A DNA stretch of 49,842 bases from Gamarada debralockiae (Eukaryota; Ascomycota; Leotiomycetes; Helotiales; Hyphodiscaceae). The notes under the pieces were generated by a model. The model saw only the letters and a list, made by a program, of their open reading frames with translations, did not search any database and was not told the DNA's origin. Shown piece by piece: positions 10,679 through 19,330 of the stretch (position 1 is its first letter; every line of letters starts with the position of its first letter). The stretch is taken from positions 1-49,842 of the forward strand of contig NXFV01000073.1 of the NCBI GenBank assembly GCA_002803225.1. The letters are read 5' to 3'. The translations under genes were made by a program, and so were the position numbers.

Positions 10679-12731
10679 ATGGATCCCAAGGATCAGAAGA
10701 AGCACGATCGCGTAATGATCCTGGTCGGAATTGTTCAAGTATGCAATAGTCTAACATATAAATAGCAGGATGATGATGATAATGAAGATGAGAGGAAACC
10801 AAAGAAGAGATATCGAGATGTTGACGGGGTTAGTATTTCAATATGCAACCTTTTCCAAATTGTTTTGGTTATGTATTGACTATTTTATAGGAGAAATACC
10901 GAGCCAAGAACCAAGCCAAGAAGGAAGCAGCAGCAACAGCACCTCCTCGAGCCCTAGGAGAGAAGCCGAAGGCCAGACGATCCATGCCAAAGTCGCACCG
11001 TTCTTTTGGCACCAAAGTCAACAGATCCACTGCGGCCCGTGCGGATACGCGTGGCGAAAATTTCGATAAGCGTTCCAACCGGTGGGCAGAAGCTGTAGAT
11101 ACACTCCTTGAAAAGCCTCTCGATCCCTATTCCCTTAGTGTTCTTAATGACAGGGCCGAACACGATAATTACGGTTCTCATGTTCTCGTACGCGGTGAAG
11201 GTGGGGGCATGATTAACTACGTCAAACACCCTGAGATCTTGGAGGAGCTCAAGATCAAGGGACAACGACCTCCTCGACCTCGAAAGAACGCCCCGGTGGT
11301 CGTAGCGTCTCCTGTCGCTGGCGAAGGAGATGCTCCCACTGGGAGCGCTTCTGCTCTTGGTAAACGCAAGTCTAATATTCATTTCATTCATCCAAGTTTC
11401 AAGCGCATTGTTAACTCCTCAATAGCTTTTCGACATATCGCTGTACCTGCTGCGGTCGTGCCGTCTCCTGTAGCTCGCGAAGGAAATGCTGCTCCATCTT
11501 CATTTATACAGTCCGATTACCCATCAAATGACGAAGGTATGATTACTCCCTTTACTTGATTATTAGCAATTCTGACTTTGCAATAAAAGCAATGGGTGGT
11601 GGATCCCGCTCTCGGAACTTCCGCAACTTCCAATATGACAATACAAATTCCATCTACGATGCACATCATAGTCCAACGCCGAATTCTGGACCGCCGCTGG
11701 GACTTCGTCGTTCAGTAGGGTCAGGTAAGCAGACTCAACCCTTCTTCCATCCTCCTCATATGACACTACTAACTCATGTATAGGTTCTCGCGGTAAAACT
11801 GCACCTTCAGGAGTAGTAGCGTCTCCTGTCGCCAGCGAAGGAGGTACTCCCTCTGGGGGCGTGGTGTACACTGACAGCTGGGGAGGCCCTCCCCGGAGGG
11901 GTACGACCAAGAAGTCTAAGGGTGCCTCTGGAATTCTTCCCCAAGTTGGACGACAGGAAGTGTAAGTTTCTCTTGATATGTTTTGATTTTATTAGTTTCT
12001 TCAGTAACCCAAAAGCACTCTTCAATTAACGGAAATCTAATTGATGGATAATAGCATGATCCCTACGAAAGATACTGTCATGATCGCCATGGACTTTGAA
12101 GCTACCTTCGACAAGGCTAAAGACATCACCCAAGCCGGCATCACAGTGCTTAAGCTTGACCAAAAAGTCTTGGAACAGATCCGCTCGTCGCCCACAATGC
12201 CTAGGTTCCCTACTGTCAGTCATCTTCATATCAAAATCGACGCAACGGATAAAAAGGTATCCTGGTCGCCGTATTCTTCTACAGCCAACCCTTTCCAATT
12301 CAATGAATCAGGAATTGGTACAGAGACCATGATTGCAGAGGAAGTTCCGAAACGCATGGCAGAAATTTTGCAATGGAACACCACCACCTTCTCCACCAAT
12401 GTTGCTCTTGTCTTGCATGCCGGGCGTAATGAGAAAAATTTCTGCGGGGGTGCGAATATCACATGCTTTGACCACTTGTGGGCATCCGCCCAAGAGTAAG
12501 TGTACCCCTCCTTACTTTCTGAGTACCTAATGACTCTGGGATTTTCATAGTACCCAGCGGATTTTTTCGAACAGTCCTTACCTCCAAAACCAACATGACA
12601 ACCCCGGTTTGTCGCAATTAGCTAGGGAGGTCTTGAAAAAGTCTGACGGTGGTATACACAACGCTGGTAATGATGCTGCGATGACGATGGAGTTGTGGGT
12701 GTTTGCTCTGCACAAAGCTCTCCAAAAGTAA
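10679..12731 (+). CDS. DEDDh exonuclease-domain (Gfd2/YDR514C-like) protein with palindromic repeats
   Basis: Seven exons keep frame throughout: 10679-10711, 10766-10828, 10891-11536, 11590-11724, 11784-11961, 12055-12495 and 12551-12731, giving 558 residues. The N-terminal two thirds are basic and low in complexity (RKPKKRYRDVDG near the start). The last 210 residues look like an RNase H-fold DEDDh 3'-5' exonuclease of the Gfd2/YDR514C type. The first acidic pair is in AMDFE (Asp365, Glu367) and the third motif is HNAGNDA (His535, Asp540). The middle acidic motif is less clear, around HAGRNEKNF. Palindromic repeats sit at residues 170, 222 and 304, all at codon position 1 and all before the domain. 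The gene lies inside the insertion, divergent from the zinc-finger gene. Substrate and role are unknown; activity on nucleic acid is inferred from the fold only. Confidence 0.75.
11302..11336 (+). repeat. Palindromic coding repeat, copy 7
   Basis: In frame, reading VVASPVAGEGDAPTG in exon 3 of the exonuclease-domain gene. The inner hairpin is intact apart from one arm base; flanks are unrelated to those in the zinc-finger gene. Confidence 0.85.
11458..11495 (+). repeat. Palindromic coding repeat, copy 8 (diverged)
   Basis: In frame, reading VVPSPVAREGNAAP, with one codon inserted near the end and several substitutions. It is 122 bases after copy 7 in the same exon. Confidence 0.75.
11816..11850 (+). 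repeat. Palindromic coding repeat, copy 9
   Basis: In frame, reading VVASPVASEGGTPSG in exon 5, shortly after the exon start. The central TCGC-CA-GCGA hairpin is intact. Confidence 0.85.
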
Positions 12732-13239
12732 TTGTAGCTGTCATGCGTCGCCTGCGAGCGTGATGCTCTTACTTGGAAGTAGAGTGTGTTTGCTTAGCGG
12801 ATTTGGCAGTATGGTAGGCACGAGTTTATGATGGAGATGGGACAGTGTTCGAGATGGTCACGATGGTTTTATGTTTGCTTCGTGGTGGTTTCTTTCCTAC
12901 TTATTACTCGCCTGTCATGTCGTATTATGCAATTACAGGGCTAGATCAACTGTCACTTTATTCTGCTTCTCGACATTGTACGAGATCCAAGCAGTATGAA
13001 ATTGTGCTATATCAATTTGTAATCACAAATATTACAAATCTTGTTCTTAGAATATCATTTGGGATATTTAATATCATGCTATAAGATCCTCATAAAAATT
13101 TAAAACAAGGTTCTAGTCAATTAGCTACAAGTCTAAAGGTGTAAAGTTTGCCTAGCCTGTACCAAGACACAGGGGGCCTCAGAAACGTTTGCTCCCGAAT
13201 CCGAATCCCAACTTGCTCTGCTCCTTGTGGTGAGCAGTC
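12732..13239. other. Intergenic, nothing recognised
   Basis: This spacer lies between the ends of two convergent genes in the insertion. It is A+T-rich from 12900 to 13110 and holds no recognisable gene. Confidence 0.4.
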
Positions 13240-13552
13240 CTAACGACAGTCACTTCCCTGGCCTGCAAAAGATATTGCGTCGCCGTTTTCGTAGTAGGTA
13301 CTGTCGATACAGCAATTGTTGAAATCACTGGGAGTAACTTTACAGACCATATGTCCGTTTAGGGATCCATAATTGCCACTTCCACAACACTTCTCCGTCA
13401 CAGTATCGTTTACGAAAATCCCTGTCTGAGAATTATAGCCTTGGCAATGGCAAGCCAAAGAACTATTACATTTAGGTCTCAGTTTGAAATTTGAGGTTAA
13501 AAACTTACGTGGCTGCCAAGAGAATAACAGCTGATATCGCTTGAAACTTCAT
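13240..13552 (-). CDS. Small secreted cysteine-rich protein
   Basis: Two exons, 13552-13509 and 13462-13240, separated by a 46-base GTAAGT...TAG intron, give 88 residues. The first 18 (MKFQAISAVILLAATSLA) form a clear signal peptide. The mature part of about 70 residues has eight cysteines, including two CC pairs (KCCGSG and NNCCID), consistent with four disulfides. The size and pattern are typical of fungal secreted effectors or hydrophobin-like surface proteins, but the spacing does not clearly fit the hydrophobin eight-cysteine rule. It lies just inside the right edge of the insertion, so it is cargo or a hitch-hiker. The function cannot be named. Confidence 0.8.
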
Positions 13553-13704
13553 GTTGGTATGATATTGCTATGGTTGCAACAGCAAGTCTGGAAGGAGTCG
13601 CCTCGATCGTGAGCGTCTTCGGCGTAAAAAGGACGGACAGACTGACAGTCGACGGGCTCTGATGCCGTGAATGCTAATGACGGAACAGTTGGATAGGTAG
13701 GATG

Positions 13705-14409
13705 GATATTACCATCGTTCAAGTCAAGGATGCGGGTGATTCTATGATCGTTGATGAGTCGTTCGGGCCCTTGATCCCCATCCTCGCCGTTCACAGCGTG
13801 GATGAGGCTATTCGCATCGCCAACTTCGTGCACTCAACGCCCCTCGCGTTTTATCCGTTCGGAAACGACGCCGAAACAAAGAGAAGTGCGTCCTTTTTCT
13901 TTCTACCCGAAGTCATCTTCCCACTTCGAGCTCTGTCTGTTTGTTGTGCCCGTTACCGTTGATAATATCGCGCGCTGAAAAGTCTCTTAGTGCTGAATGA
14001 AATTACGTCTGGCGGCGCTACTATCAATGACACTTTCTTCCACGGCTCTATCCCCACCATTCCCTTCGGTGGCGTCGGCGGTTCGGGGCACGGAGCCTAC
14101 CGCGGTAAGGCTTCCTTTGATGTATTCACGCACAGACGGACCGTCGTCACTACGCCGAGCTGGATGGAGAAGCTATTCGATGTCAGGTACCCGCCATACG
14201 CAGGCAAGCTCTTCAGGTACAGGTTGATCAGCAAGCGGCAGCCGAACTTTGATCGGCAGGGGAATGAACTCCGGGGCGTTCTGTACTGGCTCGGGTTCGT
14301 CTTTCGACTGGGTGGAAGGAGCAAGAAGGTTGTTCTGTTGAGATGGGGCGCCACTGTAGTTTTGTCCGTAGCAGTTAAGAGGTACGCAGGTGTAGGAAAG
14401 TCGCTGTAA
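13705..14409 (+). pseudogene. Aldehyde dehydrogenase (ALDH3/Hfd1 type), 3' part of split gene
   Basis: This is the C-terminal 199 residues of the dehydrogenase whose start lies at 3528. Exons are 13705-13885 and 13991-14409, with a GTGCGT...TTAG intron. It begins DITIVQVKD, which follows directly on the last conserved residues of the 5' part in family register. It contains DESFGPLIP, the YPFG segment, the SGGATIND core, FGGVGGSGHGAYRG and the FDVFTHRR motif. The two parts sum to 531 residues, a normal length. A basic and hydrophobic end (KKVVLLRWGATVVLSVAV) suggests a membrane tail, as in yeast Hfd1. No promoter is evident for this part, and it has no natural start codon except a chance ATG at 13702. 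Confidence 0.88.
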
Positions 14410-14933
14410 TTTAAAATGACTAGTTTCTGCCAGTTGGCAGATGCGGCGTGAGTTCTGGTGTGTATATTAGGCAAGGTTTTAAGTGATCGTCAAGATGGTT
14501 TGAACATATTAGCAACAGACTGGCAGGATATCTTCTAGGACGTATTGTCAACCTAGACTCATTTGGGTACGCAGTTCTGAAGCGGGAATGAGATGTTCTA
14601 TGTGAGTTAAGCACGAAGTCCAATCTAAGGAGATGACTGTGCTCGCACGTAAGACATTGGCAAGAAATAAGCATCTTCTTAGCCAGATAAAGGTAAATTT
14701 TTCTGGGTTATCCGCCGAAGTATAATTACAGTGCCTTAAAATATCCTCGTCTTATTCTTATTGGGCAAGCTATGACGCGTATACCACAGATCAATAGCAT
14801 ACACCGCAATGTCAGCACACTTGTGACTGAAATCGCAATTCCATTGAACGCAGTTCGTCATAGTGCGGTATTCGAACAATATATCTCTAGATCACGAAAT
14901 TTACATCCCCTAAGTATGACTCCGAATGCTTAT
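14410..14933. other. Intergenic, nothing recognised
   Basis: The 3' flanks of the split dehydrogenase and of the minus-strand repeat protein face each other here. No gene or repeat is apparent. Confidence 0.4.
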
Positions 14934-15420
14934 CTAAAGAAAGGCTGCAGCGACAGCCCCTGCAGCGACAGCCCCTGCAGCAACAGCGACCATCTCAACA
15001 CCACTTGTAGGCCGAAAAGCTGCGCCGGCAACCTGGAGGCATGGGGAAGAAGTCGTTTGCAATACGGCACCTGTTCCAGTGCCAGCGATAGAAGAGGTAC
15101 AGCTCGTGGATAGCGTTACCGGAGGGGGCACGACTCCAGACGAGGTGGTAGGATACCCAGATGGGCTGATTGGAGGAGGTACTATTCCAGACGAGGTGGT
15201 ACACATAGTAGACGGCGCCACCGGAGGGGGAACGATTCCAGGCAAGCTGAGCGATTCGAAAAGAGCGCGAGGGTTAAGGTCACTGTGGCAGTTGACTCCA
15301 TCCTAAGTGTTAGATTTTTGTTCGGCTTCAGACACAAGCTGACATTACGCAATGCGGATGGGCCAAAGTATTCACCGTCACGAGAGCAATAACGCCCAAG
15401 CCCAAATATCGAGACGGCAT
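14934..15420 (-). CDS. GPI-anchored-like cell-surface protein with 17-residue repeats
   Basis: Two exons, 15420-15349 and 15302-14934, joined across a 46-base GTAATG...TTAG intron, encode 146 residues. Residues 1-20 form a signal peptide (MPSRYLGLGVIALVTVNTLA). After a short Cys-containing stretch there are three tandem 17-residue units of the form GIVPPPVAPSTMCTTSS, with 51-base spacing in the DNA. The C-terminus is a hydrophobic Ala/Val/Gly run (AVAAGAVAAGAVAAAFL) preceded by a small-residue Ser/Gly site, as expected for GPI attachment. The Ala/Val run is itself a 15-base tandem repeat. Wall or plasma-membrane surface location is inferred; no family was recognised. Confidence 0.72.
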
Positions 15421-16466
15421 GTTAACTAAGCGCGGTTATTATGAGAAACGAGGAGGCTAGAAATCGGAAACGACTGGCGGGAAAATGAATGACGATGAAA
15501 TGAGCAGACAGCTTTCGTTCTGTTAGAGAAATTATCTAACAAGAAACAGGGAGAGTGGAAAGTACCCTCTTCTTAAAGGAATAAGAGAATAGAGGGTCAT
15601 AGGGGCCATAAAACAAATCCGAGGCAGTACCCTAATAAGGCAATTGCGGTTCTCGATTTTTAAGCCCGGCAATAGAGGGAGGGGTCCTTGGACATCGGCA
15701 TTATCTCCCATAGTCTACTCCAAAGTTAGAAACACTCTTCATGTTTGGCAGGAAAGTGACAATCACACCTCGTGACTGATTTGGATCTTTATTGACCTCG
15801 CCTGTTCTCTCTTTTTAGACCACAAGCTCCCGGTTCCTTCCGGAATGCTATATCAGTCTAAACTGTTTCCTTAATACGAGTACGAGCGTTCACCGTCATC
15901 TCGATTACGAGCTGCATTTTCTGTTTCTGGCAATTAAGCTCGTAAGAGAGAAGCCAACTTAGCTTAGTTGATGTAGTCCTGATGGGAATTACGAGGTCGT
16001 GTGTACCCATTCACAACGGCTCTGTGACCGCCACCCCAATGCCTGCAAACGCCATAAAGACAATAGCATGATAGATGGATATTTATAGTGCAAGGCTAAG
16101 CTTGTTACTACTATACTATTCCTGTTCCTGTATTGAGTTAATTATTTGTATATGATTACGTGAGGTGACGGCCATGTCTCTCGTGGGTCGTCATTAATAC
16201 GACATCTCAGGGGTTGTTGAAGGATTCCGGGAGGTATTATTAAGATTTACTTGGATTTCTAACGCAAAAACTGAAATGCGAGAGCTATAAGCTATATTTT
16301 GAGGCACAGTGGGGATAATCCAAAATTATCTGAGGGGAGAGTTCCGCGCCTCAACAATCCCAATCTCCCCTCAGTCATTTCAAAACATTATTTACCACAC
16401 AAGGAAATATATACGGCAGAACGATCTGTCACTCTACTTCAATATACTAAAGAGAATACCCTCAAA
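15421..16466. other. Intergenic between two secreted-protein genes
   Basis: This is a divergent promoter region for the minus-strand repeat protein and the plus-strand secreted protein. No gene is visible. A TATA-like AAATATATA lies about 60 bases before the downstream ATG. Confidence 0.4.
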
Positions 16467-16853
16467 ATGTTCACAAAGGCCGCTCTCGTCGCCCTTTACC
16501 TCTCTTCTGTAGCCCTCGCTCTTCCCGCCGCTACCGCCTCAGCTACGCCCAATGTCTGGGAAGTTACCGATTATACTCTTAGCAACCCCACCGGAAATGG
16601 CGCCACATACGCCTTCAACATCCAGACCACCGCTGATGACACAGAGATCTTCCAGACTTTCTGTACCGGATCGACTCTCCAGGCTGCTCCTGGACCTTGC
16701 ATTAATCCGGCCGTTAGTGCTGTTGTCTGGAGCACCGGTGTTGTGAACGGTGTCGAAGGTTTTGAGCTGATCACCGCTTACGGCAATGAGAACGGGTCAA
16801 TCCAGATTCCCTCTGGTGCAACGAGCTTTGGATTGTACGCCGTTTCGCACTAG
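16467..16853 (+). CDS. Small secreted protein
   Basis: A single exon encodes 128 residues from ATG at 16467 (context CAAAATGT). Residues 1-19 are a signal peptide ending ALA, followed by an Ala/Thr-rich linker. The mature part begins about NVWEVTDYTLSNPTGNG and is rich in Thr, Gly and Asn. It has only two cysteines (in FCTGS and PCINP), which could form one disulfide. It ends GATSFGLYAVSH. The composition and size resemble fungal secreted beta-rich small proteins, including effector candidates, but no family was recognised. Earlier in-frame codons upstream give a longer frame, but the signal peptide fixes this start. Confidence 0.8.
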   Translation: MFTKAALVALYLSSVALALPAATASATPNVWEVTDYTLSNPTGNGATYAFNIQTTADDTEIFQTFCTGSTLQAAPGPCINPAVSAVVWSTGVVNGVEGFELITAYGNENGSIQIPSGATSFGLYAVSH

Positions 16854-17376
16854 GGACGTAGAGTGTCAGAATAGAAGGAGACGGATAGGAGGGGGAGTAG
16901 AGAAAGCAGGAGTGGGTTGCAGTTGCATATGCTGTCATGGGCTTAGGTGATGCAAAGCGGACTTTTAGGTGATCTTTAAGATCTACTTCAGAAGGCGTTA
17001 GGTGCGAGGCGAGGGTTGGGTTGGAAGAAGAATATTAAACAATTTTGTTCATAAAACTTGCCAGATAGTCATCTGATAGGGATATTACTCTTTAGTCACC
17101 CTAATATTTAGCATGAAAATCTTCCAAATTAAACCACTGGACTAGCAAGGTAGGTGGCTTATAACACGAGTTGAGTCTAATAGTCGGCTGACGCAAAATG
17201 TGTTTGATAAGTGAACACATATTTTCGATCAAAACGATCAATAACCGCACTTTTGCATCATAAATGCTACCCGAAGTCGCTTGAATTGATTATTAAAAGT
17301 TTATTTTATCATATAAAAGCATTTCCAACTTAGTCCCATATCTCGGCTATAGTCCGTCTCATTATATACCTCTGTG
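16854..17376. other. Intergenic, nothing recognised
   Basis: This is the 3' flank of the secreted protein, turning A+T-rich towards the retroelement relic. Confidence 0.4.
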
Positions 17377-17687
17377 TTATCCCTTCTTCCTGCCCCTCAA
17401 CTGAGCTACTTGAAGCCTCTTCCACCACTGACTAGCCTCTTTAGGTAAACTAGGGAGTGGAATATAGTCCCAATCAAGCTCAGAGGCTAGGCTCATATCT
17501 CCTTCAGTATCAATAGTAAAAATATGGCTTCCCCGTCCTCTAAGTCTTCCGCTAATTGAGTAGTCAACTGGACCTCCTCTTCCTGAATACGGCTAGCCAC
17601 TATCCACTCCTTCTCTCCATCAATAATAGGTTCTAGAAGCTCAGGAGGCACCTCTTGCTGTAAGGGGTATTTTGCAGAACGGAGCAT
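17377..17687 (-). mobile_element. Gypsy-type retroelement relic, chromodomain end
   Basis: The minus strand reads a segment with IIDGEKEWIVASRIQ, which resembles the start of the chromodomain carried at the integrase end of fungal Ty3/gypsy elements. After a shift of frame near 17530 it continues as SELDWDYIPLPSLP and SQWWKRLQ, stopping at 17377. The shift, and the absence of upstream integrase or reverse transcriptase, mark it as a decayed fragment. A region up to 17950 has another short open frame without recognisable content. Confidence 0.45.
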
Positions 17688-18559
17688 TAAAGGTGGAAAT
17701 CATGCCCAAGGCGCACTTGGACCCCCCTCCTACCGACGAATATCATTCAGATACCATGAATCCAATGGAGATCAGGGGATGAGGCAATTCCAATTGAATT
17801 CGAATAATAAGAGGTTGCCAACTGTCGTGAATCCCATCCGAATACGGAATAATGCAATACAAATTATTTACGTCGAGCTTTAATGCAAGCAAATATAGGG
17901 CGTTGACTATACAGAGGCAGTCTTGAATCGTCCTAGCTTGTTTCTTCAAGCTTGAGTTCTTTAATTAATCTGAGTATATTTATGTTGTTGCGGCTCAATA
18001 TAGCCCTTTTGGTAATCCCTCTACCGCCCTCGTGCTACACTTACCTTCCATGAACAAGCTTCTCTGCCCTCTTTTCCCGGTTCCTTTCAGCCTTTCACTC
18101 CTCTACCCCCTGAACATGCACCTGTGACTTGGTCTTGGTCCTGGTGTTGATCAAGTCGTTGAGTTAGGTTGATAAAGCAGGGGCGCCGGCATGTCGAGAA
18201 GCGATAGAGGATAACTCATAGGGCTACTAAGTAATGGGGAGATACTTTATTTGAGTTAAGCACAAAGCTCTATCTAAGGAACAGCCGCTTACTTATATAA
18301 ACCTTCGTTCATCCTTAATCACACAGCCCCCAGAATCAGCACCCTGATCCGATTCATCTAACTAACCTCCCTGAGCCTATGGTCCAGTCACGTGACACTA
18401 CACCCTCTACTCCCGTGCCGAGTTATTCCTGTCGTAACTTAATGATTGGGCGAACCTTACTGGCTCAGATCGTAACAGTCTGTTCCTTACCCGGGGCAGG
18501 TCCTTAAAGAAGGGATGGTAAGCGATATTCCACATCTAGTTGAGCAAGAGGTTCATTTA

Positions 18560-19330
18560 GTCTCATATTCTACCTTTATTTAAAAGGCCCGAGGAATTCT
18601 ACATTGCGGCGTTGTATAAAATGACCAGAATGGGGTAAAGGAAGATAAGGGAATATATGATTACTATTAGCTAGCTCAATAAACTCTCCTGCGTCGTGGC
18701 TACCGTGATATTCCATTAAACGGAGCGTCCAATGAGAGGTTGGACCTGAATTACAGCGTTTAATAAAGTGATGTAGCTAGTTGACTGCAATCTCATTGGT
18801 TGTAAACCTCTTTTCAGAGATCTCGATATGCGTGCCAGAGTCCATTTTAGGTGAAAACTAATCTGCTATCATGTATTGACCCCGAACTACCAACAACAGG
18901 AGTGGTGGCTGATGCCCTACTGCACTGAGGACCTCAAATATCGTAAGAGAGCGTCGGTTTTCGGGGCCAAGGGCGCAATAATAGAATATATATTAGTTTG
19001 TGGCTATATTATAATAGAGGATATCGTTACTTTGGTGACATCCTGAGTGACTAAAAGACTCTGCCCTTTAAGGCAACCAGTCCGAAAGTCAGTCTCATCA
19101 ATATTTAGGATATTCTCCCTCTAGATCTGCTTCTCTGCTGTTGTGCGGATATGTCCTTTCATATAGAGTCAGAATTCAGCAGTGTCCTGGGCCGTAATAC
19201 GCGTCGCCGCACGAGGCTTGACCTAATCTTGTCAGCTTATTCTCCTTCCGCCACCTAGCAAACTAGGTCCGACCGCGTGGCTTGGCACAAGGATTATTAC
19301 AGCGAATCAGTCGACGATTAAAGGCTTTTT
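18560..19330 (-). mobile_element. RIP-decayed pogo-like DDE_1 transposase relic
   Basis: On the minus strand, frames broken by many stops retain the landmarks of a DDE_1 (CENP-B/pogo) transposase in order. NILNIDETDFRTG (19110-19070 region) corresponds to the first catalytic Asp motif. ISEKRFTTNEIAV and a WLKHF-like stretch follow. MEYHGSHDAGEF replaces the usual DGHGSH second-Asp motif, and HIFPYLPLPHSGHFIQ matches the segment before the third acidic residue. Many breaks are TAG/TAA/TGA at former CAG/CAA/TGG-like codons. No terminal repeats were located. Confidence 0.65.

Larger units (their letters stand above)
4524..13704. mobile_element. 9.2-kb insertion splitting the aldehyde dehydrogenase gene
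   Basis: This block separates the two collinear parts of the dehydrogenase. It contains a minus-strand zinc-finger gene, a divergent plus-strand exonuclease-domain gene, a secreted cysteine-rich protein gene and all nine palindromic coding repeats seen in the window. GTAGGA occurs at both edges (4521-4526 and 13697-13702) and could be a target duplication. Collapsing it would, however, leave an 8-base excess that breaks the frame, so a few filler bases or a different mechanism must be assumed. I see no terminal inverted repeats, transposase or integrase inside. Whether it moved as a unit, or came by rearrangement or break repair, cannot be told from the sequence alone. Confidence 0.7.

Noticed and set aside
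10954..11391. Antisense open frame over the exonuclease-domain gene
   Set aside because: It is open partly because the palindromes lack stops on both strands. The sense frame has a full exon chain and a recognisable domain.
4918..11850. CRISPR-like array from repeated palindromes
   Set aside because: Spacing is irregular, copies lie in exons of two genes on opposite strands, and the genome is fungal.
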